Source: JAOUEA01 sp963825635
Lineage (GTDB): Bacteria; Actinomycetota; UBA4738; HRBIN12
Direction of reading: 5' to 3'
Length of the DNA: 64,000 nucleotides
Assembly: GCA_963825635.1 (NCBI GenBank)
Contig: CAWGTU010000003.1
Coordinates: forward strand, 1 to 64,000
In this document: positions 14,065 to 23,212 of the stretch, piece by piece
Numbering within the stretch: position 1 is the first letter of the stretch
Layout: each line of letters begins with the position of its first letter
The notes under the pieces: generated by a model
Told to the model about the DNA's origin: nothing
The model's database searches: none
The model's input: the letters and a program-made list of their open reading frames with translations, nothing else
Translations under genes and position numbers: made by a program

Positions 14065-15129
14065 TCACAGACGGTGCTCTCCGTGCGTGACGGTGATGCG
14101 GCCCGATCGACCGGACACGACCGATCCGATCACGGCAGACATGACCCCATGCGTTCGCATCGACGCAACCATCTCGTCCGGCCTGGCGGTCGCGACGAGC
14201 AACCCACCGCTCGTCTGCGCATCGGCGAGCAGGAGCTGCTCCGGCTCGTCGAGGTCCCCCCAGTCGACGTGGGCCGCGATGTAGGCGTGGTTGCGCTGTG
14301 TGCCGCCGGGAACGACGCCGCCGCGCGCGAGGCCGAGCGCGCCGTCGATCAGGGGGACGGCACTCGCGTCGATCTGGGCCGCGACGCCGCTCGCGAGCAG
14401 CATGCGATGGAGGTGCCCGAGGAGGCCGAACCCGGTGACGTCGGTCGCGGCATCGGCACCGACCTCGTTCACCGCCTCGCTCGCCGCACGGTTCGGGGTC
14501 GTCATCAGCTCGACAGCGGTCGTGAGCATCTCGTCGGTCGCGACGCCGCGTTTGACCGCCGTGGAGATCATGCCGAGGCCGAGCGGCTTCGTGAGCACCA
14601 AGGCATCGCCTGCCACCGCGGTCGAGTTGCGTAGCATGCGGCGCGGATCGACGAAGCCGAGCACGACCATCCCGTACTTCGGCTCGGGGTCGGTGATCGA
14701 GTGCCCTCCGAGTACGGGTACGCCGACAGCCCCCGCAGCGTCTGCGCCACCCTGGAGCACGCGGCCCAGCATCTCGGCCGGCAGGTCGTCGATGGGCCAG
14801 TTCACGATGTTGAGACCGAGGAACGGCGCGCCGCCCATCGCGTAGACGTCGCTCATCGCGTTCGTCGCGGCGATGCGCCCCCAGTCGTACGGGTCGTCGA
14901 CGATCGGGGTGAAGAAGTCGAGCGTCGCGACGAGCGCGCGGTCGTCGTCGAGTGCGTAGACGGCCGCGTCGTCTCCGGTGTCGGCGGCGACGAGCACCTC
15001 GGATGGGACACCGGGGAGAGAGAGCATCCCGAGCACCTCGCTGAGCTGCTCGGGGCCGAGCTTGCACCCGCACCCCGCGCCGTGGCTGAAGGAGGTCAGC
15101 CGCCGTTCCGTCTGCATGGGCACGAGCAT
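14065..15129 (-). CDS. selD: selenide, water dikinase (selenophosphate synthetase)
   Basis: A 354-residue ATP-dependent enzyme making selenophosphate from selenide. The N-terminal catalytic loop SHGAGCGCKL has Cys20 and Lys23, matching E. coli Cys17 and Lys20, so this is the cysteine rather than the selenocysteine form. Further hallmarks are GDDAAVY, TLDFFTPIVDDPYDWGRIAATNAMSDVYAMGG, GGHSITDPEPKYG, TDVTGFGLLGHL and DAQTSGGLL. ATG 15129 and an in-frame ATG at 15117 are both possible and neither has a strong ribosome site. No selA, selB, tRNA-Sec or ybbB is in the window, so the use of selenophosphate is not shown here. Confidence 0.95.
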   Translation of the reverse strand: MLVPMQTERRLTSFSHGAGCGCKLGPEQLSEVLGMLSLPGVPSEVLVAADTGDDAAVYALDDDRALVATLDFFTPIVDDPYDWGRIAATNAMSDVYAMGGAPFLGLNIVNWPIDDLPAEMLGRVLQGGADAAGAVGVPVLGGHSITDPEPKYGMVVLGFVDPRRMLRNSTAVAGDALVLTKPLGLGMISTAVKRGVATDEMLTTAVELMTTPNRAASEAVNEVGADAATDVTGFGLLGHLHRMLLASGVAAQIDASAVPLIDGALGLARGGVVPGGTQRNHAYIAAHVDWGDLDEPEQLLLADAQTSGGLLVATARPDEMVASMRTHGVMSAVIGSVVSGRSGRITVTHGEHRL

Positions 15130-15166
15130 ACGAAGGGTTCGACCGCCACCGACACCGCAAGTGGTG

Positions 15167-15310
15167 TCATCCCATCGACGGCGGCACCTTCGCGAAGCGG
15201 ATCGTGTGCGTCGTGACGGCGGCTTCCTCGAGGCGGACCCGCACCCTCGCGCCCAGCTCGTGCACGTCGTCGCACGGTCCGACCACCGCCGGATGCCGCA
15301 GTGCGACCTC
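15167..15310 (-). pseudogene. C-terminal remnant of an RNB-domain exoribonuclease
   Basis: The minus-strand frame reads VALRHPAVVGPCDDVHELG, then ARVRVRLEEAAVTTHTIRF and AKVPPSMG before the stop at 15167. This pattern, a short CD-containing turn followed by G-ARVRVRL-EA--TT-TIRF, resembles the C-terminal OB-like end of actinobacterial RNase II/R family proteins. No RNB catalytic domain precedes it: the coding character stops near 15310, where the pfkB leader begins. I read it as a truncated leftover, and the family call rests on pattern memory only. Confidence 0.45.
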
Positions 15311-15371
15311 GCCCGTCGAGGATAGGGATGGAAGGAGCGACGCGCGGGCCTTCCCGCGAGACACTGGCTCG

Positions 15372-16199
15372 ATGCGCGTCGCGGTCGTCGGACACACCGA
15401 GTGGGTCTGGTTCGGCACGGTCGACCGCATCCCTGCCCCCGGCGAGATCGCGCACTCGACCGACGACTGGGAGGAGCCCGGGGGCGGCGGCGCCGTCGCC
15501 GCGGTGCAGCTCGCGAAGCTCGCGGGCTCCTGCGACTTCTTCACGGCGCTCGGCGACGACGACCTCGGCGACCGTGCAGCTCGCGAGCTCGCCGCGCTGG
15601 GGATCGATGTGCACGCGGCACAGCACGACGATCCCACCAGGCGGGCGCTCACGCTCGTCGATCCGGCGGGCGAGCGCACGATCACGACGCTCGGACGACG
15701 GCTCGCTCCGTCGACCGACGACCCGCTGCCGTGGGATCGGCTCGACGAGACCGACGCCGTGTACGTGACCGCGGGCGATGCCGGGGCCTTCAGGCGGGCA
15801 CGCGGGGCACGGGTCATGGTCGTGACCACACGTGTGCTCGACGAGCTGCTCGATGCCGACGTCGTGCCCGATGCGCTCGTGGGCAGCGACCGCGACCATG
15901 CCGAGCACGTCGATGCCGGAGCGCTGCCGTGGGGGCCGCCGCTGCTCGTTCGGACGGAGGGGACGTCGGGCGGCCGCTACGAGACGGCGAGCGGAGGAAC
16001 CGGGCGCTACGAGCCGGTCGAGGTGCCACGCGGGCCCGCCGGCGACGCCTACGGCGCCGGGGATTCGTTCGCGGCCGGGCTGACGTACGCGCTGGGGTCG
16101 GGGTGGCCCGTCGAGCGGGCGCTGGCCTTCGCGGCTCGGTGCGGCGCCGCCTGCGCCGCTGGTCGCGGACCGTACGCCGGGCAGTGGGACGGCAGCTGA
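15372..16199 (+). CDS. PfkB/ribokinase-family carbohydrate kinase
   Basis: A 275-residue kinase. It opens with MRVAVVGHTEWVWFGTVDRIPAPGEIAHS, then the Gly-rich WEEPGGGGAVAAVQLAKLAG (PfkB signature 1 region), and ends with GPAGDAYGAGDSFAAGLTYALG, signature 2 with the catalytic Asp and anion hole. ATG 15372 is chosen because the fold starts immediately; the upstream frame is unrelated. The substrate could be a sugar or nucleoside. It lies between two truncated genes on either side, so it may have arrived by rearrangement. Confidence 0.85.
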   Translation: MRVAVVGHTEWVWFGTVDRIPAPGEIAHSTDDWEEPGGGGAVAAVQLAKLAGSCDFFTALGDDDLGDRAARELAALGIDVHAAQHDDPTRRALTLVDPAGERTITTLGRRLAPSTDDPLPWDRLDETDAVYVTAGDAGAFRRARGARVMVVTTRVLDELLDADVVPDALVGSDRDHAEHVDAGALPWGPPLLVRTEGTSGGRYETASGGTGRYEPVEVPRGPAGDAYGAGDSFAAGLTYALGSGWPVERALAFAARCGAACAAGRGPYAGQWDGS

Positions 16200-16289
16200 C
16201 GTAAGGCGAAGATGCCCCGGCGGACGCGGCACGATCTGCGCCGGGCTCCACGGCCAGGGCGATGCCCGGGCGTATCCTCGGCGGACCTT

Positions 16290-16769
16290 TCCTCGAGGCG
16301 CCTCTCCTATGCGTTCGGGTTCAACGGGTTCACGCCCGAGCACGACTGGCAGGCCAACACGATCGAGGTCGAACGCATCCTCGACGACGCGCGGCGGGCC
16401 CGTGAACGCGGCTCGGACCTCACGGTCGTCAGCCTGCACTGGGGTATGGAGCCGCTCACGACGCCCACGGCGTTCCAGACCCAGGTGGCCGAACGCCTCA
16501 CGCGATCGCCGTTCGTCGACGCGATCGTCGGCCACCACGCGCACGTCGTGCAGCCGATCGAGCGCGTGAACGGGAAGGTCGTCGCCTACGGCATGGGCAA
16601 CTTCCTCTCGGGCATGCGGCCGAGCGAGATGTGGCCCGACGGCGTCGAGGACGGCGTGATCGTGCTGTTGCGTGTGGCGCGGCGGGGCGATGCGTACCGG
16701 GTCACGAGGGTGCGGGCCGTGCCGACCACGATCGAGTACGGCACGTGGCGCGTCCTGCCGAGCGCCTGA
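16290..16769 (+). pseudogene. C-terminal half of a CapA-type metallophosphatase (poly-gamma-glutamate synthesis family)
   Basis: The frame encodes LSYAFGFNGFTPEHDWQANTIEVERILDDARRARERGSDLTVVSLHWGMEP, then FVDAIVGHHAHVVQPIERVNGKVVAYGMGNFLSGM. This matches the second half of CapA proteins, with the conserved SLHWG, GHHAHVVQP and YGMGNF elements. The first half, with the metal-binding Asp and Asn-His motifs, is missing. The sequence before about 16290 is unrelated, basic and without a start of the right kind. A protein starting at the ATG at 16446 would lack the core fold, so the gene is probably dead. Confidence 0.65.
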
Positions 16770-16808
16770 CCACTCCACGCGGTCGCGCCCATCGGCGATA
16801 CTCCCGCC

Positions 16809-18647
16809 GTGGACATCGCCGGGTTCCTGCGCCGGTACCCGCCGTTCGACGAGCTGAGCGCCGAACGGCTCGCCGAGGTCGCCCGCTCGGTCGAGATCGA
16901 GCACTTCCCGGCCGGAGCCGTGATCCTGCGGCAAGGTGGGGAGCCCGCGAGCGCCCTCTACGTGGTGCGCAAGGGCGCCGTCGAACTGCTGGACGACGGC
17001 CAGGTGCTCGACCTGCTGCTCGAGGGCGAGGTGTTCGGACAGTTCTCGTTGCTGAACGACGACGTGCCGTCGCTCACCGTGCGGGCGCACGAGGACTCGT
17101 TGTGTTACCTCGTGCCGGAGCCGGCCGCGGACCCGGTGCTGGAGACGCACGCCGGTCTGTCGTTCGTGATCGGCACCATGCGCCGCCGTATCGCGCGAGC
17201 CACCGATGCGACCGCCGACGTGCCCGATGCCCGCCTGCGACCGGTGGGCGACCTGGTGCGTCGGGCGCCGGTCACGGCCGACCCGACCGAGACGATCGCC
17301 GAGGGTGCCGCACGCATGGCAGCGGAACGGGTCTCCTCGCTGCTCGTGCCGGTGCGCGACGGCTGGGGGATCGTGACCGACCGCGATCTCCGCACGAGGG
17401 TGGTCGCCCCCAAGGCGGACCCCGAGACCCCGCTCGAGACGATCGTGACGTTCCCGGTGCGGACGATCAGCCACGACGCCCTCGCCGGCGACGCGCTGCT
17501 CGCGATGTTCGCTCAGGGCGTGCACCACTTCCCGGTGGTCGGATCCGGCGGCGAGCTGATCGGGGTGGTGACCGACACGGACCTGATGGGGCTCGGCCGG
17601 CACACGCCGTTCGCGATGAAGAGCGCGATCGAGCGGGCGAGCACCGTCGACCAGGTCGCCTCGGCCGGGCGCGATCTCCCACAGCTCGTGGTGACGATGG
17701 TGAACGCTCACGCCGACCCGATCGACGTGGGCCGCGTCTCGGCCCTCGTCGTCGACGCGATGACCGAACGCTTGATCGCTCTCGCGATCGACGATCTCGG
17801 TGACCCTCCGTGCGCGTGGGCATGGCTCGCGCTCGGCAGCGCCGCGCGGCAGGAGCAGGCCCTGCGCACCGACCAGGATCACGCGCTCGTCTACGACCCG
17901 GTCCTCGAGGAGCCCGATCCCGACCCGTGGTTCGCCGCCCTCGCCGAGCGGGTGACGGCCGGGCTGGAGGCGGCAGGCATCCCTCGCTGTGATGGCGACG
18001 CGATGGCGACGCATCCCACCCTGCGTCGGCCGCTCGGCGAGTTCGTGGAGGCGTTCGGCACGTGGATGGACAGCGCCGACCCCCACGCCGTCGTGCTCTC
18101 GTCGATCGGCTACGACTTCCGACAGGTCGCAGGCCCGCTCGACGCCGAGCCCGCACTCGACGACGCGATGCGGCGGGCTCGAGCCAGGCCGGCCTTCGTG
18201 CGGCAGATGGCCAGGCGGGCGCTGGACCTGAAGCCCCCGACCGGGTTCCTGCGCGACCTCGTGGTGCAGGACAAGGGCGAACATGCGGGGCGGCTCGACA
18301 TCAAGCACGGCGGCATCACGATCGTGAACAACCTCGCGCGCGTGTGGGCGGTCCGCGCCGGCGTGACCTCGAAGGACACGATCGGGCGCCTGCGCGGCGC
18401 CGCCGCGGCGGGCTCGGTCGAGCCCGGGGTCGCGACCGAGCTCGAGGAGGCCTTCCACTTCCTCTGGGACGTGCGCCTGCATCACCAGGCCGGTCGGGTC
18501 CAGGCCGGCGAGCCGCCCGACGACTTCATCGACCCTGCGTCCCTCGGTTCGTTCTCCCGCAGCGGCCTGAAGGAGGCGTTCCGTGCGATCACTCGAGCGC
18601 AGCGGCTGACCGGCACCGAGGAGGGCGTGCACCCGGGCCTTCGGTGA
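16809..18647 (+). CDS. cyclic-nucleotide-binding/CBS/DUF294 nucleotidyltransferase-like protein
   Basis: A 612-residue multidomain protein. Residues 1-120 form a cNMP-binding barrel (FPAGAVILRQGGEPASALYVVRKGAVEL, GEVFGQFSLLN). Residues 150-270 hold a pair of CBS repeats (VSSLLVPVRDGWGIVTDRDLRTRV, VHHFPVVGSGGELIGVVTDTDLM). From about 300 a DUF294 nucleotidyltransferase domain follows (WAWLALGSAARQEQALRTDQDHALVY), with a helical C-terminal domain. The GS-x-R-x-E-x-x-x-x-T-D-x-D motif matches the family and could bind metal. Homologues are thought to sense nucleotides and modify a partner; the target is unknown. GTG at 16809. Confidence 0.9.
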   Translation: MDIAGFLRRYPPFDELSAERLAEVARSVEIEHFPAGAVILRQGGEPASALYVVRKGAVELLDDGQVLDLLLEGEVFGQFSLLNDDVPSLTVRAHEDSLCYLVPEPAADPVLETHAGLSFVIGTMRRRIARATDATADVPDARLRPVGDLVRRAPVTADPTETIAEGAARMAAERVSSLLVPVRDGWGIVTDRDLRTRVVAPKADPETPLETIVTFPVRTISHDALAGDALLAMFAQGVHHFPVVGSGGELIGVVTDTDLMGLGRHTPFAMKSAIERASTVDQVASAGRDLPQLVVTMVNAHADPIDVGRVSALVVDAMTERLIALAIDDLGDPPCAWAWLALGSAARQEQALRTDQDHALVYDPVLEEPDPDPWFAALAERVTAGLEAAGIPRCDGDAMATHPTLRRPLGEFVEAFGTWMDSADPHAVVLSSIGYDFRQVAGPLDAEPALDDAMRRARARPAFVRQMARRALDLKPPTGFLRDLVVQDKGEHAGRLDIKHGGITIVNNLARVWAVRAGVTSKDTIGRLRGAAAAGSVEPGVATELEEAFHFLWDVRLHHQAGRVQAGEPPDDFIDPASLGSFSRSGLKEAFRAITRAQRLTGTEEGVHPGLR

Positions 18648-18653
18648 GCGCGT

Positions 18654-19436
18654 TCAGTCGAGCGAGAGATCCGTGCCCATCGCGTGGAAGCCGCCGTCGA
18701 CGTGGATCATCTCGCCGGTGATGCCCTTCGACAGGTCCGAGAGCAGGAACGCCACGGTGTTCCCGACGGGCGTCGGATCGGTCACGTCCCAGCCGAGCGG
18801 CGCGCGCCGCCCCCACGTGTCGGTGATCGCGTCGAACCCGGGGATGCCCTTGCCCGCCATCGTGCGCACCGGACCCGCGCTCACCGTGTTCACCCGCACG
18901 CCCCTCGGCCCGAGGTCGCGGGCGAGGTATCGCGTGACCGACTCGAGCCCGGCCTTCGCCACACCCATCCAGTCGTAGACCGGCCAGGCGACCCTGGCGT
19001 CGAAGTCGAGCGAGACGATCGAACCGCCGCGCTCCTGCATCAGCGGCAGCATGCCGACCCCGAGCACCTTCAGCGAGAACGCGCTCGTGCGGACCGCCGT
19101 CGCGACGCTCTCCCACTCCGTGTGGAGGAAGTTGCCGCCGAGAGCGTCCTGGGGCGCGAACGCGATCGCGTGCAGGAACCCGTCGATCGATCCCCATCGG
19201 CTCGCGAGCTCGTCACGGACGGCGACGACGTGATCGGGCTCGTTCACGTCGAGCTCGAGCACGTCGGGCGGGTCGGGCAGGCGCCTGGCCACCTTCTCGG
19301 TGATGCTCACTCCGCGACCGAAGTTCGTGAGCACGATCTCCCCGCCCTGCTCCTGCACGGACCGCGCGGCCGCGAACGCGATCGACTGCTGGGTGAGCAC
19401 GCCGGTGATCAGGAATCGCTTCCCCTCGAGCAACAC
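18654..19436 (-). CDS. fabI: enoyl-[acyl-carrier-protein] reductase, InhA/FabI type
   Basis: A 260-residue SDR that reduces enoyl-ACP with NADH in fatty-acid elongation. It begins MLLEGKRFLITGVLTQQSIAFAAA, the InhA-like glycine-poor dinucleotide motif. The active site YDWMGVAK has Tyr154 and Lys161, close to InhA Tyr158 and Lys165, and GPVRTMAGKGIPGF matches the substrate-loop region. The closest family resemblance is to mycobacterial InhA. It is convergent with the DUF294 gene, six bases apart. Confidence 0.93.
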   Translation of the reverse strand: MLLEGKRFLITGVLTQQSIAFAAARSVQEQGGEIVLTNFGRGVSITEKVARRLPDPPDVLELDVNEPDHVVAVRDELASRWGSIDGFLHAIAFAPQDALGGNFLHTEWESVATAVRTSAFSLKVLGVGMLPLMQERGGSIVSLDFDARVAWPVYDWMGVAKAGLESVTRYLARDLGPRGVRVNTVSAGPVRTMAGKGIPGFDAITDTWGRRAPLGWDVTDPTPVGNTVAFLLSDLSKGITGEMIHVDGGFHAMGTDLSLD

Positions 19437-19459
19437 GTCTCCCCCTCAGGCGCGGGCGC

Positions 19460-19765
19460 TCAGGCGGCCGCTTCCGCGTCGGTGACTTCCCAGTCCACGT
19501 TCCCCTGGTCGTCGCGCTGCGTGACCGAGATCGTGAACGTGGCGCCCGACTCCTCCTCGGCGGTGCATTCGAACGTGGCGCCGGCCTCGACCTCCACGTC
19601 GGCAGGGCAGTCGACGGAGGCGATCGCCCCGCCGGTCTGCTCCTCGATCTGGTTCTTCAGCTCTCCCTCGAGCCCATCGGTGTCGAGCGTCTTCGTGCAC
19701 GCGGCGGCCGCGATCGCGAGCACGGCGAGGGCGGCGAAGCGGACGGAACGCGAGCGCGTGGACAT
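19460..19765 (-). CDS. DUF4333-type secreted lipoprotein
   Basis: A 101-residue protein with a lipoprotein signal: basic SRSVRF, hydrophobic FAALAVLAIAAAACTK, lipobox Cys at about residue 23. The mature part contains LKNQIEEQTGGAIASVDCPADVEVEAGATFECTAEEESG, the DUF4333 pattern with two cysteines likely forming a disulfide. These are small surface lipoproteins of actinobacteria with unknown role. It stands upstream of fabI on the same strand with a 23-bp gap. Confidence 0.85.
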   Translation of the reverse strand: MSTRSRSVRFAALAVLAIAAAACTKTLDTDGLEGELKNQIEEQTGGAIASVDCPADVEVEAGATFECTAEEESGATFTISVTQRDDQGNVDWEVTDAEAAA

Positions 19766-19840
19766 CGGCGCGGAGCCTCCTGCGTCGTCGGACGAGACGA
19801 TCGAGCCTATCGACGGTGGCTCGGGGGGGCAAACCTCGGG

Positions 19841-20761
19841 CTATATCCGGCCCAGGATCGCCCACTGCTCCTCGCTCACGAACGGCAGCGTGTAGTAGCT
19901 CGCGCCGACCGCGCCCGCGTCGCGCACGACGTTCACGAACGCGCGCGTCTCGGGCCCGGTCGCGTCGCGCGCGAGCCCGCCGATCACGTGGATCGGCACC
20001 TCGTCGCTGCCCACCCCCGCCCGGATCTCCTCGATCGCACGGGCCACGTAGGCGCGCGTCTCGGCGGGGCCGTGCACCCGGTACGTGAAGTAGGTCATCG
20101 GCAGCACCGCGTCGTACGTGCGCGCGAGGTCTTCCCACGGGAACCCGGGCCAGTACGCGACGTCGTCGACGAGGCGCACCGGCGACGGCACGATCGCGCC
20201 GAGCGGGTAGCGGTCGCCCACGATCTCCCGCAGTCGGTCGGAGAGCCGGATCAGCCGCTCGCTGCGCCGCCCCGGGTCGCGGACGGCCGCGGACTCGATG
20301 TCGAGCGCGAACCCGTCGAAGCGATCGCCTCGCGGCGTGGTGAACGCGATCGCCGCCCGTGTGCGCGCGCGGTCGACCGTGAGGTCGGTGAGGTGTGGCA
20401 GGTACCAGGCGACGACGCCGATGTCGCGGTCGTGCGCCGCCTCGATGAACTCCGCCGTCTGCTCCCGGTACACGAACGGCACCGATCGGTCGCCGTTCGA
20501 CGTCTGCAGGAACAGGGTACGGGCGCCGTTCGAGGCCATCGTGTCGAGCGCACCGACGGGGTCGGCCCATGCCTCGTCGTCATGGATGTCGACCCAGACC
20601 CCGAGTCCCTCGAACGGCCCGGTGGCCGGGTTCGGGCGCACGAGCGGCTCGGCGGCCTCGGAGCCGACGTCGCGTCCGGCCACGAGCGCGATCGCGGCCA
20701 CGAGCGCGATCACGACGACGGACGCGCCGACGATCGCCCGAGGGGAAGGCTGCCGGAGCAT
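19841..20761 (-). CDS. membrane-anchored glycoside-hydrolase-like barrel protein
   Basis: A 306-residue protein with an N-terminal membrane anchor (AIVGASVVVIALVAAIALVAG, residues 9-29). The rest has the rhythm of a TIM barrel: GLGVWVDIHDDEAWADP, ARTLFLQTSN, AAHDRDIGVVAWYLP, FDGFALDIESAAV, YPLGAIVPSPVRL, YDAVLPMTYFTYRV, VPIHVIGGLAR, GASYYTLPF. Acidic residues after strand 4 (ALDIES) could be catalytic, as in GH18/GH25-like enzymes. I cannot name a family. It is divergent from the DUF885 gene, 53 bp apart. Confidence 0.65.
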   Translation of the reverse strand: MLRQPSPRAIVGASVVVIALVAAIALVAGRDVGSEAAEPLVRPNPATGPFEGLGVWVDIHDDEAWADPVGALDTMASNGARTLFLQTSNGDRSVPFVYREQTAEFIEAAHDRDIGVVAWYLPHLTDLTVDRARTRAAIAFTTPRGDRFDGFALDIESAAVRDPGRRSERLIRLSDRLREIVGDRYPLGAIVPSPVRLVDDVAYWPGFPWEDLARTYDAVLPMTYFTYRVHGPAETRAYVARAIEEIRAGVGSDEVPIHVIGGLARDATGPETRAFVNVVRDAGAVGASYYTLPFVSEEQWAILGRI

Positions 20762-20814
20762 GCGAGAAGCGTACGCGCTCCCCGCGACACGTCGGTCCTC
20801 GTACCATCCTGGCC

Positions 20815-22497
20815 ATGGATCCCGAGATCGCCACGCGACAGATCCACACGGACCGCGCGCGCTCTCTGGCCGACCGGTACTGGCTCGAGTTGATCGAGAT
20901 CGCGCCGCTGCTCGGCACCGAGGCCGGCGACGAGCGCTTCGACGACCGGCTGGGCGACCCGAGCGAGTCGGGCCGTGCCCACGAGGCGTCGGTCCATCGT
21001 GCGGCGCTCGACGATCTCGCCGGGATCGACCGTTCCGTGCTGCCGGCCACCGAGCGCGGCACGATGGACGTGCTCGAGGCGATCGCGCGCCGAGGGCTCT
21101 CCGAGCTCGAGCACCGGCTCGACCGCCTCTACGCCGCGAGCTACTTCTCGGGGCCGGTCGCGATGCCTGCCGTGATCGCGTCGTTGCAGCGCGCCGACAC
21201 GCCCGAGCGCCTCGACCGCTACGAGGCGCGGCTGCGCGCGTTCCCCGCCTACCTCGACGCGTGGTCCGACGTGATCCGAGACGGCATCGCCGCCGGCGTG
21301 ACCTCACCCCGCGTGGTCGTCGCGCGCTCGATCGACCAGCTCGAGCGCGTGCTCGCCCTCGGCCCACGTGAGAGCCCGGCGATGCTCCCGCTCGCCGAGG
21401 TCGGCGACGAGGCCCGCGACCGGGTCGAGTCAGTCGTCGGCGACGTGCTGAACCCGGCGCTCGCCGCCTACCTCGAGGTGCTCCGCGACCTGCTGCCCCG
21501 GGCGACGGAGACCGTTGGGTTGTCGGCACTGCCGGGAGGGGAGGATCTCTACGCCGCGCAGATCCTGAACTGGACCACGCTGCCGCTCGACCCGAGGCAG
21601 GTCCACGAGCTCGGCCTCGAACGGTTCGACGCGATCCAGGAGGAGCGCCGCGAGCTCGCCGAGCGTCTCGGGCACCCCGACGCGAACACCGCGATCGCGG
21701 CCCACGGGGCGTCGGGCAGGAACACCGCCGGCACGGCCCGGGAGCTCGTCGACATGGCGAACGAGCAGATCGATCGCGCGATGGACGCGGCCCCCCGGTA
21801 CTTCGGACGCCTGCCGCGGTCGGCGTGCCAGGTGCGACTCGTCGAGCCCTTCCACGAGGCCGACCAGCCGTTCGCGTACTACTGGGCGCCGTCGGGCGAC
21901 GGCGAGCGGCCCGGCATCTACTACGTGAACGGCTACGACCTTCCGACCCGTCCGCTCCACATCATGGCGACCGTCACGTTCCACGAGGCCGTGCCCGGAC
22001 ATCACTTCCAGCTCACGCTGGAGCAGGAGGTCGACGACCGGCCGGCCCTGCGACGGTTCGCGGGGACGCATGCCGGCAGCGCGTTCGCCGAGGGCTGGGG
22101 GCTGTACGCGGAGCGCCTCGCCGACGAGATGGGCCTGTACGTGGACGACTGGGAACGCCTCGGCATGCTCGACGCGCAGATCCACCGGGCGGCCCGGCTC
22201 GTGACCGATACGGGCCTGCACGCGCTGGGCTGGAACCGCGAGCGGGCGATCGCCGTGCTCGAGGACGGCGGCGTGCCACACTCCGACGCGGTGATCGAGA
22301 TCGACCGCTACATCACCGAGCCCGGCCAGGCCCTCGCGTACACGATCGGCATGATCGAGATCGAACGTGCCCGCGAGGCGGCGGCCGCAGAGCCGGGATT
22401 CGACCTGCGCGGGTTCCACGACCGGGTGCTGGAGCTCGGCCAGCTGCCGCTCCCCGCGCTCCGTCGCGAGATGGGGCTCGAGGACCCCACGGGGTAG
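20815..22497 (+). CDS. DUF885 family protein, probable zinc metallopeptidase
   Basis: A 560-residue protein of the DUF885 family. The core motif TFHEAVPGHHFQLTLEQE (about residue 385) contains HEAVPGH, an HExxxGH-type metal site. It is followed by SAFAEGWGLYAERLADEMG, with a further Glu, and ITEPGQALAYTIGMIEIERAR. The family is abundant in actinobacteria and resembles M32-like peptidases; substrates are not established. No signal peptide is present. ATG 20815 is preferred because the basic 82-codon upstream extension lacks homology. Confidence 0.88.
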   Translation: MDPEIATRQIHTDRARSLADRYWLELIEIAPLLGTEAGDERFDDRLGDPSESGRAHEASVHRAALDDLAGIDRSVLPATERGTMDVLEAIARRGLSELEHRLDRLYAASYFSGPVAMPAVIASLQRADTPERLDRYEARLRAFPAYLDAWSDVIRDGIAAGVTSPRVVVARSIDQLERVLALGPRESPAMLPLAEVGDEARDRVESVVGDVLNPALAAYLEVLRDLLPRATETVGLSALPGGEDLYAAQILNWTTLPLDPRQVHELGLERFDAIQEERRELAERLGHPDANTAIAAHGASGRNTAGTARELVDMANEQIDRAMDAAPRYFGRLPRSACQVRLVEPFHEADQPFAYYWAPSGDGERPGIYYVNGYDLPTRPLHIMATVTFHEAVPGHHFQLTLEQEVDDRPALRRFAGTHAGSAFAEGWGLYAERLADEMGLYVDDWERLGMLDAQIHRAARLVTDTGLHALGWNRERAIAVLEDGGVPHSDAVIEIDRYITEPGQALAYTIGMIEIERAREAAAAEPGFDLRGFHDRVLELGQLPLPALRREMGLEDPTG

Positions 22498-22534
22498 GCT
22501 CGGCCGCGTCCACGACTCACCAGGGAGGCTCGGC

Positions 22535-23212
22535 ATGCAGGTCGACATCAGGTTCAGCCCGGCGTTCGCGATGGGCGTGATCGCGATCCCGGCCGGCGGC
22601 GAGATCAAGGCGGAGGCCGGCGCGATGACGAGCATGTCGGGTGGCGTCGAGATCGAGACCAAGGCGCAGGGTGGCGTGATGGCGGGCCTGAAGCGGTCGG
22701 TGCTCGGCGGCGAGAGCTTCTTCATCAACACGTTCCGCGCGCCGCAAGGAGGCGAGCTCACCGTCGCCCCCACGCTGCCGGGCGACATCGTCCATCTGCC
22801 CGTCGACGCCTCGATCCCGATGATGGTGCAGTCCGGCTCGTGGCTCGCATCGGAGACCGGCGTCGACGTCAACACGAAGTGGGGCGGCGCGAAGACGTTC
22901 TTCTCGGGTGAGGGGCTCTTCCTGCTGCGGTGCACCGGCGCCGGCGACATGCTCGTGTCGAGCTACGGCGCGATCGAGCAGCGTCAGCTCGGCCCCGGCG
23001 AGGTCCTGAAGATCGACACCGGCCACATCGTCGCCTTCACCGAGGGCATCGGGTACGAGGTCAACAAGGTCGGCGGCTGGAAGTCGACCCTGCTCTCGGG
23101 CGAGGGGTTGGTCGCGACGTTCACCGGCCCCGGCACCCTCTGGATCCAGACGCGGAGTCCCGCCGACTTCATCGGCTGGTTGATCCCGCAGCTCCCCTCG
23201 AAGAGCAACTAG
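22535..23212 (+). CDS. AIM24 family protein (TIGR00266)
   Basis: A 225-residue beta-helical protein of the AIM24/TIGR00266 family. It contains AGAMTSMSGGVEIETKAQGGVMAGLKRSVLGGESFFINTF, GDIVHLPVDASIPMMVQSGSWLAS, GEGLFLLRCTGAGDMLVSSYGAI and a final GTLWIQTRSPADFIGWLIPQLP. Bacterial members form trimeric beta barrels of unknown function; a yeast homologue affects mitochondrial inner-membrane organisation. GGGAGG lies about ten bases before the ATG. The stop overlaps that of the convergent methyltransferase (23209-23212). Confidence 0.9.
   Translation: MQVDIRFSPAFAMGVIAIPAGGEIKAEAGAMTSMSGGVEIETKAQGGVMAGLKRSVLGGESFFINTFRAPQGGELTVAPTLPGDIVHLPVDASIPMMVQSGSWLASETGVDVNTKWGGAKTFFSGEGLFLLRCTGAGDMLVSSYGAIEQRQLGPGEVLKIDTGHIVAFTEGIGYEVNKVGGWKSTLLSGEGLVATFTGPGTLWIQTRSPADFIGWLIPQLPSKSN

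Noticed and set aside
14065..15129. Selenocysteine form of SelD
   Set aside because: The catalytic position is a TGC cysteine codon, not TGA.
15096..18632. 1178-codon open frame on the minus strand opposite the pfkB, CapA and DUF294 genes
   Set aside because: Arg/His/Gly-rich low-complexity translation without any domain; it is the antisense shadow of clear genes, as expected at 70% GC.
18654..19436. Ordinary SDR alcohol dehydrogenase
   Set aside because: The YxxMxxxK active site and substrate-loop sequence are specific to enoyl-ACP reductases.
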